Source: an uncultured Clostridia bacterium (GTDB lineage: Bacteria; Bacillota; Clostridia; Christensenellales; Aristaeellaceae). Taken from it: 35,083 nt of DNA. Below, piece by piece: positions 1 through 8,031 of this stretch. Where the stretch lies: contig CAMHSI010000012.1 in assembly GCA_946187775.1 (NCBI GenBank), positions 1-35,083 of the forward strand. The letters are read 5' to 3'. The notes under the pieces were generated by a model. The model did not search any database and was not told the origin of the DNA. It was given only the letters and a program-made list of their open reading frames with translations. Position 1 is the first letter of the stretch, and each line of letters begins with the position of its first letter. The translations under genes and the position numbers were made by a program.

Positions 1-1
1 C

Positions 2-274
2 AGTATACCGGACTGCCCCATCAACACGCTGTTCCGGAAGCCGGAGGAGTATACAAAGTCCGTGGGCGGCGCGGAAACCTTTGAGGAACTGTTCGCGCGG
101 ACCGGGGAATTCCTCCGGGAGGTTATCGATCCCCTGATGGAACAGGGAAAAAACGTGCTGATCGTTGGCCATGGCGCCATGAACCTGAGCATTATCGGCC
201 GGATCCGGAAGCTTCCCATCCGCGAGTTCTGGACGCCGGGCATTGAAAGCTGCAGGATGATCCGGCTGATCTGA
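2..274 (+). CDS. Histidine phosphatase family protein, C-terminal part
   Basis: Only the last 90 residues are in the window; the reading frame is open from base 2 to the TGA at 272-274. The motif VGHGAMN fits the second catalytic histidine region of the histidine phosphatase (phosphoglycerate mutase-like) superfamily, which is followed here by the usual short C-terminal stretch ending in a beta strand (CRMIRLI). Family members remove phosphate from small molecules or sugars through a phosphohistidine intermediate; the first RHG motif lies upstream and cannot be seen, so the substrate is unknown. The gene converges on the diguanylate cyclase, with only 24 bases between the two stop codons. Confidence 0.75.
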   Translation, partial: SIPDCPINTLFRKPEEYTKSVGGAETFEELFARTGEFLREVIDPLMEQGKNVLIVGHGAMNLSIIGRIRKLPIREFWTPGIESCRMIRLI

Positions 275-298
275 CAGGGAAACGGAGCGGAAGGCTTT

Positions 299-1456
299 TT
301 ATCTTCCGGCTTTCCTTGCTTTTTTGTCCATATACAGTTTTTCATCCGCCCGGACCAGGCATTCCTTCATGGTGTCGTTTTTGTCCCTCAGCTTATCGTA
401 TCCGACGCTGACCTCCAGGAGATAGGGAAGCTCATTTTTCCGGACCTTTTCCGACAAGGCGGCCCGCAGGGTTCCGATCACCTGCTCCGGATAGCCGTCG
501 TCCTCCCCGGGATCCTGGATGATGAGGGTGAATTCGTCCCCGCCGTACCTGCCGATAAAAATGGGGGTTTTGATCTGTCCGCAGGTCTGCTTGATCGCTT
601 CCGAAACAAGGATCAGGGCGCGGTCTCCCTCGGCATGCCCGAAGGTATCATTGATCTGCTTGAAATGGTCAATGTCGATCATCATCGTATATAAGGAAAC
701 ATTCTCCCTGTAGCGGACCTGCGCCATATACCGGTCAATCTGCCCGCGGTTGTTGAGGCGTGTCAGTTCATCCGCGGAGATCAGGGTCTGCATATGCTGG
801 ATATAGAACCACAGCAGCATGATGGTGCAGCCGAAGCAGAAGGTCGGCGCGTTCAGGGTGAGAAGCTGGATCAGCCCGCAGGCGACGACGCCGACAATCG
901 TGGTTGCGAACAGCCAGCAATTCCATTTTTCTTCCATGGAGGAAGCCTTCCGGGCATTGTTCAGGGAAATGACAACGGCGATCAGGAGATAAAACAAAGG
1001 CGCGGCGATCTGCAGCGGATGGTACAGCGGGTTCAGCCTGCCTTCCTCGCTGATCCAGAAGTACGGGCTGATGATAAAAGCGATGACAATGAACAGGAAA
1101 GAAACGGCCATGGGCAGGAGCAGCAGGCGTTTCCTGGCCTTGCTGGTCCGGAAAAGCATCTTTTCCGAAGCGGCCATAAACATGAACCACTCAAAGGCCA
1201 TGACGCTCAGGAGAACATAATTTGTCAGGTTCAGCAGCACCGAAAGCCAGCGGTAAGCCGGCAGCGCCCCGCCGAGCACCGCGGCCCAGAAAGCGTCGGA
1301 AATAAAATACAGGATAAAGGCAATAATGGAGCGGTTAAACCAGATTTGCTTTTCCTGTTTTGTTGTATGGCGAATATTGTGAATCAGCAGTATGGAAAGA
1401 ATGACAATACAGACCAGGCTTGCTTCCGCATAAAAGACAACGTATTCCGAACCCAT
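299..1456 (-). CDS. Membrane-bound diguanylate cyclase (GGDEF domain)
   Basis: A 385-residue protein with an N-terminal membrane region (about residues 5-220, six or so hydrophobic segments) and a C-terminal GGDEF domain (about 228-385). The active-site motif GGDEF is at residues 305-309, preceded by RY, and the metal-binding region IDIDHFKQIND is at about 260-270, so the domain should make cyclic di-GMP from two GTP. No RxxD inhibitory site is visible at the expected place before GGDEF. The membrane part has no recognised sensor family. The ATG has an AGGAGG six bases upstream. It probably has its own promoter at 1537-1565, in the gap after the HAD gene. Confidence 0.9.
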   Translation of the reverse strand: MGSEYVVFYAEASLVCIVILSILLIHNIRHTTKQEKQIWFNRSIIAFILYFISDAFWAAVLGGALPAYRWLSVLLNLTNYVLLSVMAFEWFMFMAASEKMLFRTSKARKRLLLLPMAVSFLFIVIAFIISPYFWISEEGRLNPLYHPLQIAAPLFYLLIAVVISLNNARKASSMEEKWNCWLFATTIVGVVACGLIQLLTLNAPTFCFGCTIMLLWFYIQHMQTLISADELTRLNNRGQIDRYMAQVRYRENVSLYTMMIDIDHFKQINDTFGHAEGDRALILVSEAIKQTCGQIKTPIFIGRYGGDEFTLIIQDPGEDDGYPEQVIGTLRAALSEKVRKNELPYLLEVSVGYDKLRDKNDTMKECLVRADEKLYMDKKARKAGR

Positions 1457-1536
1457 TTGCCCCTCCTGCCTTTCCGCTGTTTCCCGCCGGGAGAATACCG
1501 GCCTGTCCGAAAGCGGCAGTTTTTGCCGTTGGTTTT

Positions 1537-1565
1537 ATTATACACCCGGACAGGGCTTTCAACAA
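1537..1565 (-). promoter_or_regulatory. Sigma-A-like promoter of the diguanylate cyclase gene
   Basis: On the minus strand TTGTTG (1560-1565) is followed after 17 bases by a perfect TATAAT (1537-1542), about 80 bases upstream of the start codon. The -10 is perfect and the -35 matches 3 of 6. Confidence 0.55.
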
Positions 1566-1598
1566 CGCAGGAGCGCAGGTTCCGGGAAACGGAACGGG

Positions 1599-2072
1599 TC
1601 AGCCCTGCAGGCCTTTCCGGATTTCATTTGCCCGGGCGATGATTTTTTCCTTCCAGTCGTCGTCCTGCGCGTTCAGCTGATAGGCGCGGAAGCCGTACTG
1701 CGGGCCCAGGGAGCAGATGACGGTTTCATCATCCACATGGAGGGAAATACGGTAATGGTTCGGGAGCTTCTGGGGCAGGGATTCCCTGTGGTTTCCCTGG
1801 ACCTCCTTCAGGTGGCGCTGGCCGTTGACAACGCCGTCAAAGCGCACGCCGTACAGGCGGAAAAGGGTCCGGATGTACTTTTCTGTACGGAAGGAAGACG
1901 TATACACCCATACGTCATATCCGATGGACTGCAGTTCGCGGATCAGTTCGGGCGTCCCCAGCCGCAGCCGTTCCCTGAAGATCCTGTTCAGGGGAAAGGG
2001 AAGGGGCGGCTCCGTTTTATGCGTATCCGGAGATACGAAAAGCACCTCATCCAGGTCAAAGGAGACGCGCAT
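1599..2072 (-). CDS. Small HAD-like phosphatase-fold protein
   Basis: A 157-residue protein beginning MRVSFDLDEVLFV, with the DxD of HAD motif I at residues 6-8. Later elements match a compact HAD fold: WVYTSS (motif II position) and HVDDE (motif IV acids). The substrate is not recognisable. The C-terminal domain of the upstream gene is a clear paralogue: both share RLRLG, YD-WVY, KYIR-LFRL and a D-W near the end. The start at 2072 lies eight bases beyond the upstream stop codon, which suggests reinitiation. An in-frame ATG at 2099 would add nine residues and overlap the upstream gene; neither start has a strong ribosome site. Confidence 0.75.
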   Translation of the reverse strand: MRVSFDLDEVLFVSPDTHKTEPPLPFPLNRIFRERLRLGTPELIRELQSIGYDVWVYTSSFRTEKYIRTLFRLYGVRFDGVVNGQRHLKEVQGNHRESLPQKLPNHYRISLHVDDETVICSLGPQYGFRAYQLNAQDDDWKEKIIARANEIRKGLQG

Positions 2073-2079
2073 TCTTGTT

Positions 2080-2964
2080 TCAGGTGCCTGATGCTTCATC
2101 TTGTGCAAAACCCCCGATAGTCCCGATGGCCGCGGCGGACCAGTCACCGCCTGCTCCGGTCAGCGGGTATTCGTCAAAGGCCTTTGTCCGGTGGTTGATG
2201 CGCAGGATCATATCCCTGTCGATGGAAACCGTGGTATGGTAATGACTCCTGATTTCCTTTTCGATCTTCTTTTTCTCCTGCCCCCGGACGGATCCGGTGA
2301 CAATGCCGGTGACATGAACGTGCTTGAGCCTGAACAGCATACGGATATACTTCAGGGAGTAGTACTTTTCGGAATACACCCAGATATCATAGCCGTGGGC
2401 GTCCAGGTAGCTGAAAAGCCCGGGGATGCCCAGGCGCAGGCGCTGGGAATAGCGCAGGCTGAGGGGAAAGGGAACCGCTTTTTCCGCAGGCTCGTTTTCA
2501 TCCTTCCGCAATACCACCTCATCCAGGTCCAGGGTGGCCCTTTTGTCATTTTCGGAGTTGCTCAGCATCCGTTTGATATCCGCCATCCGGGTGGCGTTGA
2601 TGATCCGGACGCACAGGGGATTCTGCAGGTCCATCATTACAGCGGCGGCCCAGCGGTGATGCCCGTTGAGGATGATATACCCGTCGGGGTTCATCCTCTC
2701 GATGATAATGGGTTCCCCGAACACGGGAAGCCTGTGCTGGAGACGGCGGGACGCATCCCCCCTGTAGCCGGAGATGATTTCATAATTGGGTCCGATCTCC
2801 GGATTGCAGAATTCATCCTCCGGATTCGGGTGCAGTTTCCTGTACGGGAGCCGCCGGACGAGGATGCGCCGGAGGATGCCCGACAGGAGGGGAACACAGG
2901 TGCCCTGGTATTTCCTGACTTCTCCGCTGAGATACTCTGAGAACTTTGTATCATTCTGCGCCAT
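2080..2964 (-). CDS. ParB/sulfiredoxin-like domain fused to a HAD-like domain
   Basis: A 294-residue two-domain protein. The N-terminal part (about 35-135) ends in IILNGHHRWAAAV at about 97-109, the NGHHR signature of ParB/Srx-type domains, which bind or hydrolyse nucleotides. The C-terminal part (about 143-290) is HAD-like with DLDE at 146-149, and it is a paralogue of the next gene downstream. In the fused copy the motif IV acids read IDRD instead of VDDE, so activity may be altered. The start at 2964 is chosen because AAGGAG and AAGGAAA lie just upstream; a longer frame reaching 3090 has no such support. Function unknown. The arrangement suggests a regulatory or nucleotide-processing pair made by domain duplication. 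Confidence 0.7.
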   Translation of the reverse strand: MAQNDTKFSEYLSGEVRKYQGTCVPLLSGILRRILVRRLPYRKLHPNPEDEFCNPEIGPNYEIISGYRGDASRRLQHRLPVFGEPIIIERMNPDGYIILNGHHRWAAAVMMDLQNPLCVRIINATRMADIKRMLSNSENDKRATLDLDEVVLRKDENEPAEKAVPFPLSLRYSQRLRLGIPGLFSYLDAHGYDIWVYSEKYYSLKYIRMLFRLKHVHVTGIVTGSVRGQEKKKIEKEIRSHYHTTVSIDRDMILRINHRTKAFDEYPLTGAGGDWSAAAIGTIGGFAQDEASGT

Positions 2965-3175
2965 TTTCCTTCGTCTCCTTGCATTTCTTTCGATGTGCCT
3001 TATCGGGGGAAAACAACACATGCCATTCAACAGACTTCCGACAGGGCATCCGCAGCGGGGCGGCTGCCGGCAATGGATATATCTTACCACAGGCTGATTC
3101 GTTTTAACAGACCGGGGACACGGAACCGCGGAAAGAAACAGCCGGAAAAAATGCGAAAAAAATTAAAAAACATTT

Positions 3176-3201
3176 TGTAACGAATCCTGAAGCTGTCCGT
3201 C
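3176..3201 (+). promoter_or_regulatory. ECF-sigma-type promoter upstream of the pspC-like gene
   Basis: TGTAAC (3176-3181) is separated by 16 bases from CGTC (3198-3201), followed by TAA, and preceded by an A/T-rich stretch. This is the AAC/CGTC layout of extracytoplasmic-function sigma promoters. The rest of the 300-base gap between 2964 and 3276 shows no convincing sigma-A promoter for either divergent gene. Confidence 0.5.
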
Positions 3202-3275
3202 TAATCCATGAGTGCGGCGGAAAAGACACGGAAACCGCTGTCACCGGAAAGATATTTTTCAGGAGGATCATGAAT

Positions 3276-3563
3276 ATGAAAACGATGATGACTGTGGCCG
3301 CCGGGCTGGCGATCGGATACTTTATCTGGCAGTATGTTGCCGGCAACCGGAAAGGAACGACAAACGGCCGGATCCATAAGAGCAGCCGGGACAAAAAGCT
3401 GGCCGGCGTATGCGGCGGCATTGCCGAATGGCTGGGGGTTGATCCCATGATTATCCGCCTGGCCTGGGCCGCGCTGATCCTTGGCTGGGGCAGCGGGCTG
3501 CTGGCGTATATCGTGTGCGCCCTGGTGCTGCCGGAGGAAACAGGAGCTGCAGAGGAGGAATAA
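3276..3563 (+). CDS. PspC domain envelope protein
   Basis: A 95-residue membrane protein. After a short N-terminal hydrophobic segment (about 4-20) comes a PspC domain (about 35-88) with the typical KKLAGVCGGIAEWLGVDP followed by a second membrane segment. PspC proteins take part in envelope stress responses. The ATG at 3276 is preferred over the one at 3270 because AGGAGG at 3261-3266 would be only three bases from the first but nine from the second. It is followed four bases after its stop by a second small membrane protein, so the two form one unit. The ECF-type promoter about 75 bases upstream supports an envelope-stress role. Confidence 0.85.
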   Translation: MKTMMTVAAGLAIGYFIWQYVAGNRKGTTNGRIHKSSRDKKLAGVCGGIAEWLGVDPMIIRLAWAALILGWGSGLLAYIVCALVLPEETGAAEEE

Positions 3564-3566
3564 ACA

Positions 3567-3947
3567 ATGTTCTGGCTTATTATCGGAGTGCTTCTTTTCC
3601 TGCTGATCCGCAATCAGTTTGACATGCAGCGTACGGGGAAGGATGTGCGCAGGATTGTCCGGGCCGCCGGGAGGGCAGCCCGGAGCGCGGTGAGGGCCTT
3701 CCGTGATTCAGCGCAGGAGGCGCGGAAGGAAGCGGAAGCCCGGAAGGCGGAAAAGAAACCGGCTGAAGGCGAAGAAGCGGTTTCCGCGGCAGGCGCGGAA
3801 ACCGCTGAGACGAAAGAAAACAGGGAACTGCTCAAAGAAATGGAACGGAAAGCGGGGACCGCGGCCATGCTGGCCGGCGTTCCGACCCTCAGCTTTCCGG
3901 AAAACGACCCGAAGTATGATTCCTCGCGGAAATACACGTACGCCTGA
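3567..3947 (+). CDS. Small membrane-anchored charged protein, function unknown
   Basis: A 126-residue protein with one N-terminal membrane segment (MFWLIIGVLLFLLI), then a basic stretch and a long Ala/Glu/Lys/Arg-rich helix (about 20-100) likely to be coiled coil, ending in a short tyrosine-containing tail. It is not a family I recognise. The ribosome site GAGGAGG overlaps the end of the pspC-like gene, so the two are probably translationally coupled and work together at the envelope. No terminator was seen before the convergent xylanase gene. Confidence 0.7.
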   Translation: MFWLIIGVLLFLLIRNQFDMQRTGKDVRRIVRAAGRAARSAVRAFRDSAQEARKEAEARKAEKKPAEGEEAVSAAGAETAETKENRELLKEMERKAGTAAMLAGVPTLSFPENDPKYDSSRKYTYA

Positions 3948-3967
3948 CAGGCGCGCCGGGCGCGGGA

Positions 3968-5188
3968 TTATGCTTCCAGGCGGACCTGTTGGTCCAGGGG
4001 TCCGTTCAGTTCAACGGAGGCGGCCCCGCTGCTGCCTTTCAGGGAGTAATTTCCCATGAAGCCGGTGAAGGTAAGGAACCCTTCCCCGTCCGTAACGAGG
4101 GACTCATGGGTTTCCCATTCGCCGTGGATCAGGCGCTCCAGGGCGCGGTAGGAGGGCTTTTCGCTGTTGTCCTGCCGGACAAAGCCGGAGGGCGCCTTCA
4201 GCCAGCAGCCGTCATTGAAGTCCCAGGTGGTAATGGCTTCCACCAGGGGGTGGCTGAACAGGATGCTGTACATTTCGGAGATTTCCCGGGCCTGGCGCTC
4301 TTCTCCTTCGGGGGTGCTCGGCCACTCCTCCACCTGCCAGTCGTTCAGGTCCACAATGTGGGGAGGCATGATTTCGCCGGAGATCAGGGTGTTCTCCGTG
4401 AAATGAATCGGAAGGTTGAAGCGGGAGAAGCGCTCCAGCACCTGGTGCAGCTTCTCGGCTCCCCAGTAGCCCTGGTGCTGGTGGCTCTGGATTCCGATGA
4501 CATCGATGGGCACGCCGGCTTCCAGCAGGCCCTCCAGCAGGATTTCATAGGAAACGCTGGTGTTGAAGTCGTTGATCAGCAGGACGGCGTCCGGATTGCT
4601 TTCCCGGGCGGCCTCAAACACGTCCTTGACCAGCCGGATCCGGCCCTTTTCCCTGCAGATGCGGGTGATGGCGTTGTCATACTTGTCAAAGTCCGGCATG
4701 ATGACCACTTCGTTGATGACATCCCACATATCGATGACGCCCTTGTAGGCAGTAACGTCCCGGTGGATCCGGTCGATCTGTTTGCGCATAATTTCCTCGT
4801 TGCTGTAGGCGAGCAGCCAGGGAGCGCAGGCCGTATGCCAGCACAGGGGGTGTCCCTTGACGCGGACGCCCTTTCCGGTCAGCCAGCGGGCGGCAGCCAT
4901 GGTCTCCTCAAAGACGGGCTTGCCCTCCTCCGGCTCATACCGGCCCCAGTAGAAGGGAAGGGTTCCGTAGTTGAACAGCTTCAGCCATTTCTCCATCCGT
5001 TCAGCCAGGAAGGAGCGGGTCTGCTCATCCTTGGCGGCCATCATGGCGACCGAGTCAAAGGCGCCGCAGCCGAAAAGGAAACGGTGGGAGGTCTGGTCGG
5101 CCCGGACAGGGCAGTTGCGGGCGGGGGTTCCGTCCGGATTCAGGATGCGAAGCCTGGCTTCCGCCCGGCGGTGAGTGAGGTTGCTCAT
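3968..5188 (-). CDS. Glycoside hydrolase family 10 endo-1,4-beta-xylanase, intracellular
   Basis: A 406-residue GH10 enzyme that should cut beta-1,4-xylan or xylo-oligosaccharides with retention. The acid/base glutamate is E160 in WDVINE, and the nucleophile is E265 in HFTEN. GHPLCWHT at 112-119 and the late TTWDFNDGCW are also GH10 hallmarks. Residues 1-40 form the small N-terminal beta domain common in cytoplasmic GH10 proteins. There is no signal peptide or carbohydrate-binding module, so it probably acts on imported oligosaccharides. It starts 14 bases after the stop of the dehydrogenase, with AAAGGAG upstream, so the two are one operon. Confidence 0.92.
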   Translation of the reverse strand: MSNLTHRRAEARLRILNPDGTPARNCPVRADQTSHRFLFGCGAFDSVAMMAAKDEQTRSFLAERMEKWLKLFNYGTLPFYWGRYEPEEGKPVFEETMAAARWLTGKGVRVKGHPLCWHTACAPWLLAYSNEEIMRKQIDRIHRDVTAYKGVIDMWDVINEVVIMPDFDKYDNAITRICREKGRIRLVKDVFEAARESNPDAVLLINDFNTSVSYEILLEGLLEAGVPIDVIGIQSHQHQGYWGAEKLHQVLERFSRFNLPIHFTENTLISGEIMPPHIVDLNDWQVEEWPSTPEGEERQAREISEMYSILFSHPLVEAITTWDFNDGCWLKAPSGFVRQDNSEKPSYRALERLIHGEWETHESLVTDGEGFLTFTGFMGNYSLKGSSGAASVELNGPLDQQVRLEA

Positions 5189-5202
5189 GGGATGCTCCTT
5201 TC

Positions 5203-6378
5203 TCAGATCATACTCCGGTAGATTTTGGTGCAGTCTTCCTCATTCAGCGTGACAAAACCGGAAATGGTGCCCTGGCGCCCGTCGCCCCAGCACAGGGCGT
5301 GCACAAGGGCGGGGATGTCCTCTTCCCTGGCGCCGAGCTCCTCAAAGTTTTTCGGCATTCCGATGGAGACCAGGAAGGAACGGAGCCGCTCAATGCCTTC
5401 CCGGGCGGTGACTTCCGGGTGGGCAAAATCCATCTGGCAGCCCCAGATACGGACCGCGGCCTGGGCGAAACGGCTGACATCATGCTCCAGGACGTAGCTG
5501 AAGACGGCGGGCATGGTAACCGCCAGCCCCGCGCCGTGGGCGCAGTCATAGAGGGCGGACAGCTCATGCTCAATATTGTGGCTGTTCCAGTCCTGGCTGC
5601 GGCCGACCCCGCAGGAGTTGTTGTGGGCCATCATCCCGGCCCACATGATATTGGCGCGGGCGTCATAGTTGTCCGGATCGGCAATGACGCGGGGCCCCTC
5701 ATGAATCATGGTCAGCAGGAGCGCCTCAATCAGGCGGTCGGTGACTTCCACTTCCCGGGTGTTGGTCAGGTACCGCTCATACAGGTGGGCCATGATATCG
5801 GTGATGCCCGCGGCGGTCTGGAAGGGCGGAAGGGACTGGGTGAGGGCGGGGTTGAGAATGGAGAACTTCGGCCGGATCGCGTCGCCGCTGGCGCCGCGCT
5901 TGAACATGCCTTCCTCCAGGGTGATGACGCTGTCCGGGCTGCCTTCGCTGCCGGCAGCGGCGATGGTGAGCACCGTGCCGACGGGAAGCGCCTGCTCAAT
6001 CCGTTTTCCGCTGTAGAAATCCCAGAAATCCCCGTCATAGACGGTACCCGCGGCGATCGCCTTGGAGGAATCAATGACGCTTCCGCCGCCGACGGCCAGG
6101 ATGAAGTCGATCTTTTCCTTCCTGCACAGCTCGATTCCTTGGTAAACCAGCCCGCTGCGGGGATTCGGCTGTACGCCGCCCAGTTCGCAGAAGGGAATGC
6201 CTTCGCTTTCCAGGGAGGCTTTCACACGGCCGAGCAGGCCGGAACGCACGGCGCTTCCGCCGCCGTAATGAATCAATACCTTTGTGCCGCCGAACCTGCG
6301 GACCAGACTGCCGGCACTGCTTTCCGTATCCTTTCCGAAAACAAAACAGGTAGGGGAGTAGAAGGTGAAATTATCCAT
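5203..6378 (-). CDS. Iron-containing alcohol dehydrogenase, butanol dehydrogenase/YqhD type
   Basis: A 391-residue group III alcohol dehydrogenase that should reduce aldehydes to alcohols with NAD(P)H. It has the nucleotide loop GGGSVIDSSKA, and metal ligands in ITDIMAHLYE (Asp and His), HNIEHELS and CAHGAG. The ATG at 6378 is preferred to the one at 6387, because the GAAAGG element touches the latter but is nine bases from the former. It is first in an operon with the GH10 xylanase and sits behind a MerR-type promoter at 6432-6462. Such regulation would fit induction by aldehydes or other electrophiles. The exact substrate cannot be read from sequence. Confidence 0.9.
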   Translation of the reverse strand: MDNFTFYSPTCFVFGKDTESSAGSLVRRFGGTKVLIHYGGGSAVRSGLLGRVKASLESEGIPFCELGGVQPNPRSGLVYQGIELCRKEKIDFILAVGGGSVIDSSKAIAAGTVYDGDFWDFYSGKRIEQALPVGTVLTIAAAGSEGSPDSVITLEEGMFKRGASGDAIRPKFSILNPALTQSLPPFQTAAGITDIMAHLYERYLTNTREVEVTDRLIEALLLTMIHEGPRVIADPDNYDARANIMWAGMMAHNNSCGVGRSQDWNSHNIEHELSALYDCAHGAGLAVTMPAVFSYVLEHDVSRFAQAAVRIWGCQMDFAHPEVTAREGIERLRSFLVSIGMPKNFEELGAREEDIPALVHALCWGDGRQGTISGFVTLNEEDCTKIYRSMI

Positions 6379-6431
6379 ATGCCTCATCCTTTCAAGGTAA
6401 TTGTGATGTTTGTGTATTTGCTGGCGGCATC

Positions 6432-6462
6432 ATCTTAAACCATGGAGTTAACTCTAAGTCAA
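6432..6462 (-). promoter_or_regulatory. MerR-family-type promoter with 19-bp spacer and palindrome
   Basis: On the minus strand TTGACT (6457-6462) and TAAGAT (6432-6437) are separated by 19 bases, and the spacer holds the perfect palindrome GAGTTAACTC (6445-6454). A long spacer with a central dyad is the hallmark of promoters activated by MerR-family regulators; the dyad resembles those reported for the AdhR/NmlR aldehyde-responsive group. No merR gene is in the window. A TTTAAG box at 17 bases is a weaker alternative -10. Confidence 0.6.
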
Positions 6463-6518
6463 TCATCCGGGAGAAAAAAGTCTGTACAAATTCGAAAAGC
6501 GAATGAGCCGGCGGGGAA

Positions 6519-6547
6519 TGGAAAAAGGAAACATGATGCGGTATAAT
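6519..6547 (+). promoter_or_regulatory. Sigma-A-like promoter of the MATE gene
   Basis: TGGAAA (6519-6524), 17 bases, then a perfect TATAAT (6542-6547). It points at the MATE gene 84 bases downstream and is divergent from the dehydrogenase promoter. Confidence 0.6.
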
Positions 6548-6630
6548 GATCCGGAGCCGGCGCGCCGGTGCCCGGAGCCGCAAAAGGCTGCGGGAAGGCG
6601 GGAAAACCGGCCCGGACAAGGGGCAGGGAC

Positions 6631-7989
6631 ATGAGAAAAGACGGGTATGTTTCACAGTACGCGCGGATGACGGAGGAGCCGATTCCGAAGCTGATTGCAA
6701 GGCTTTCCGTTCCGACCATCCTCAGCATGCTGGTTACGAATATCTACAACCTGGTGGACACGGCCTTCGTCGGGCAGCTGGGAACCAGCCAGAGCGCGGC
6801 GGTGGGCGTGATCTTCGGTTATATGGCCGTGCTGCAGGCCGTGGGCTTCATGTTCGGCCAGGGAGCAGGAAGCATCGCGGCCAGGCTGCTGGGAAGCAGG
6901 GACGGAGAACTGGCCTCCCGGACCGCTTCCACGGGAGTGATCTGCTCCTTCGGGATCGGCGTGCTGCTGTCCCTGGCCTGTTTTCCGATGATTGACCGGA
7001 TTGTGCGCTTCCTGGGAAGCACGGAGACCAGCGCGCCCTACGCAAAGGAATATATGACCTATATCCTGATTGCGGCTCCGGCCATGACGGGCGGATATAC
7101 GCTGAACAATCTTCTCCGGTATGAGGGAAAGGCAGCCCTGGGCATGGTGGGGCTGATGACGGGAGCCATCCTGAATATCGCGCTGGATCCGATCCTGATG
7201 TTCGCCCTGGATCTCGGGATTGCCGGCGCGGCCATGGCCACCGCCTTCAGCCAGGTCGTATCCTTCCTGATCCTCCTGAGCATGTTCCTGCGGGGGAAAA
7301 CAACCCTCCGGCTGTCCCTGCGGAAAACGGCCCCGGGAATCCGCTCCGTGCTGAATATCGCGTCCACCGGGCTGCCGAGCATGCTCCGGCAGGTGCTCAA
7401 CAGCGTTGCAACCATCCTGCTGAACAGCCAGGCGTCCTTTTACGGGGACGAGGCGGTGGCGGCCATGAGCATCGTGTCCCGGATCACCTTCTTTGCTTTT
7501 GCCCTGGCCCTGGGAATCGGCCAGGGATTCCAGCCGGTGAGCGCTTTCAATTACGGCGCGAAAAAGTACGACCGGCTGGTTTCGGCCTTCCGGTTTACGG
7601 TGCTGGCGGCGGAGGGAATCCTGATTGCGGTGGCGGGGGCCGGGTTCCTTTTTTCCGACCGGCTGATCAGGCTTTTCCGGGATGATCCCAGGGTGATCGA
7701 AATCGGCACCCGGGCGCTCCGGCTGCAGTTTTCGGCGCTGGTGTTCCTGCCTTTTACGATGGCGGTGGAAATGCTGTACCAGAGTACCGGCCACCGGCTG
7801 GGAGCATCCCTGCTTTCCTCAGCCCGCAGCGGCCTGTTCTTTATCCCCTCGCTGCTGATCCTTTCAGCAGTCCGGGGACTGAGCGGCATTCAGGAAGCGC
7901 AGCCCCTGGCGTATATCCTGGCCTTTCCGCTGTCCCTCTGGTTCGTTTTCCGGTTTATGCGCTCGATCCGGGGCGGGGATGAAGCCTGA
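6631..7989 (+). CDS. MATE family efflux transporter
   Basis: A 452-residue integral membrane protein with about 12 hydrophobic segments in two related halves. The N-terminal TEEPIPKLIARLSVPTIL followed by NIYNLVDTAFVGQLG is typical of the MATE (DinF/NorM-like) family, which exports drugs or metabolites by Na+ or H+ antiport. A second-half repeat is seen at SIVSRITFFAFALALGIGQG and the following FNYGAK. The ATG at 6631 has AAGGGG about nine bases upstream. The methyltransferase-like gene begins 42 bases after the stop in the same direction and may share its transcript. The substrate is unknown. Confidence 0.92.
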   Translation: MRKDGYVSQYARMTEEPIPKLIARLSVPTILSMLVTNIYNLVDTAFVGQLGTSQSAAVGVIFGYMAVLQAVGFMFGQGAGSIAARLLGSRDGELASRTASTGVICSFGIGVLLSLACFPMIDRIVRFLGSTETSAPYAKEYMTYILIAAPAMTGGYTLNNLLRYEGKAALGMVGLMTGAILNIALDPILMFALDLGIAGAAMATAFSQVVSFLILLSMFLRGKTTLRLSLRKTAPGIRSVLNIASTGLPSMLRQVLNSVATILLNSQASFYGDEAVAAMSIVSRITFFAFALALGIGQGFQPVSAFNYGAKKYDRLVSAFRFTVLAAEGILIAVAGAGFLFSDRLIRLFRDDPRVIEIGTRALRLQFSALVFLPFTMAVEMLYQSTGHRLGASLLSSARSGLFFIPSLLILSAVRGLSGIQEAQPLAYILAFPLSLWFVFRFMRSIRGGDEA

Positions 7990-8031
7990 GGGATTTTCCG
8001 GCGGATACGCGAAGAAGGGAAGCGGGAGCGG

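Noticed and set aside
288-308. CGGAAG/CTTCCG hairpin between the first two genes
   Set aside because: Six-base stem with a nine-base loop and no clean T-run after it; too weak to call a terminator.
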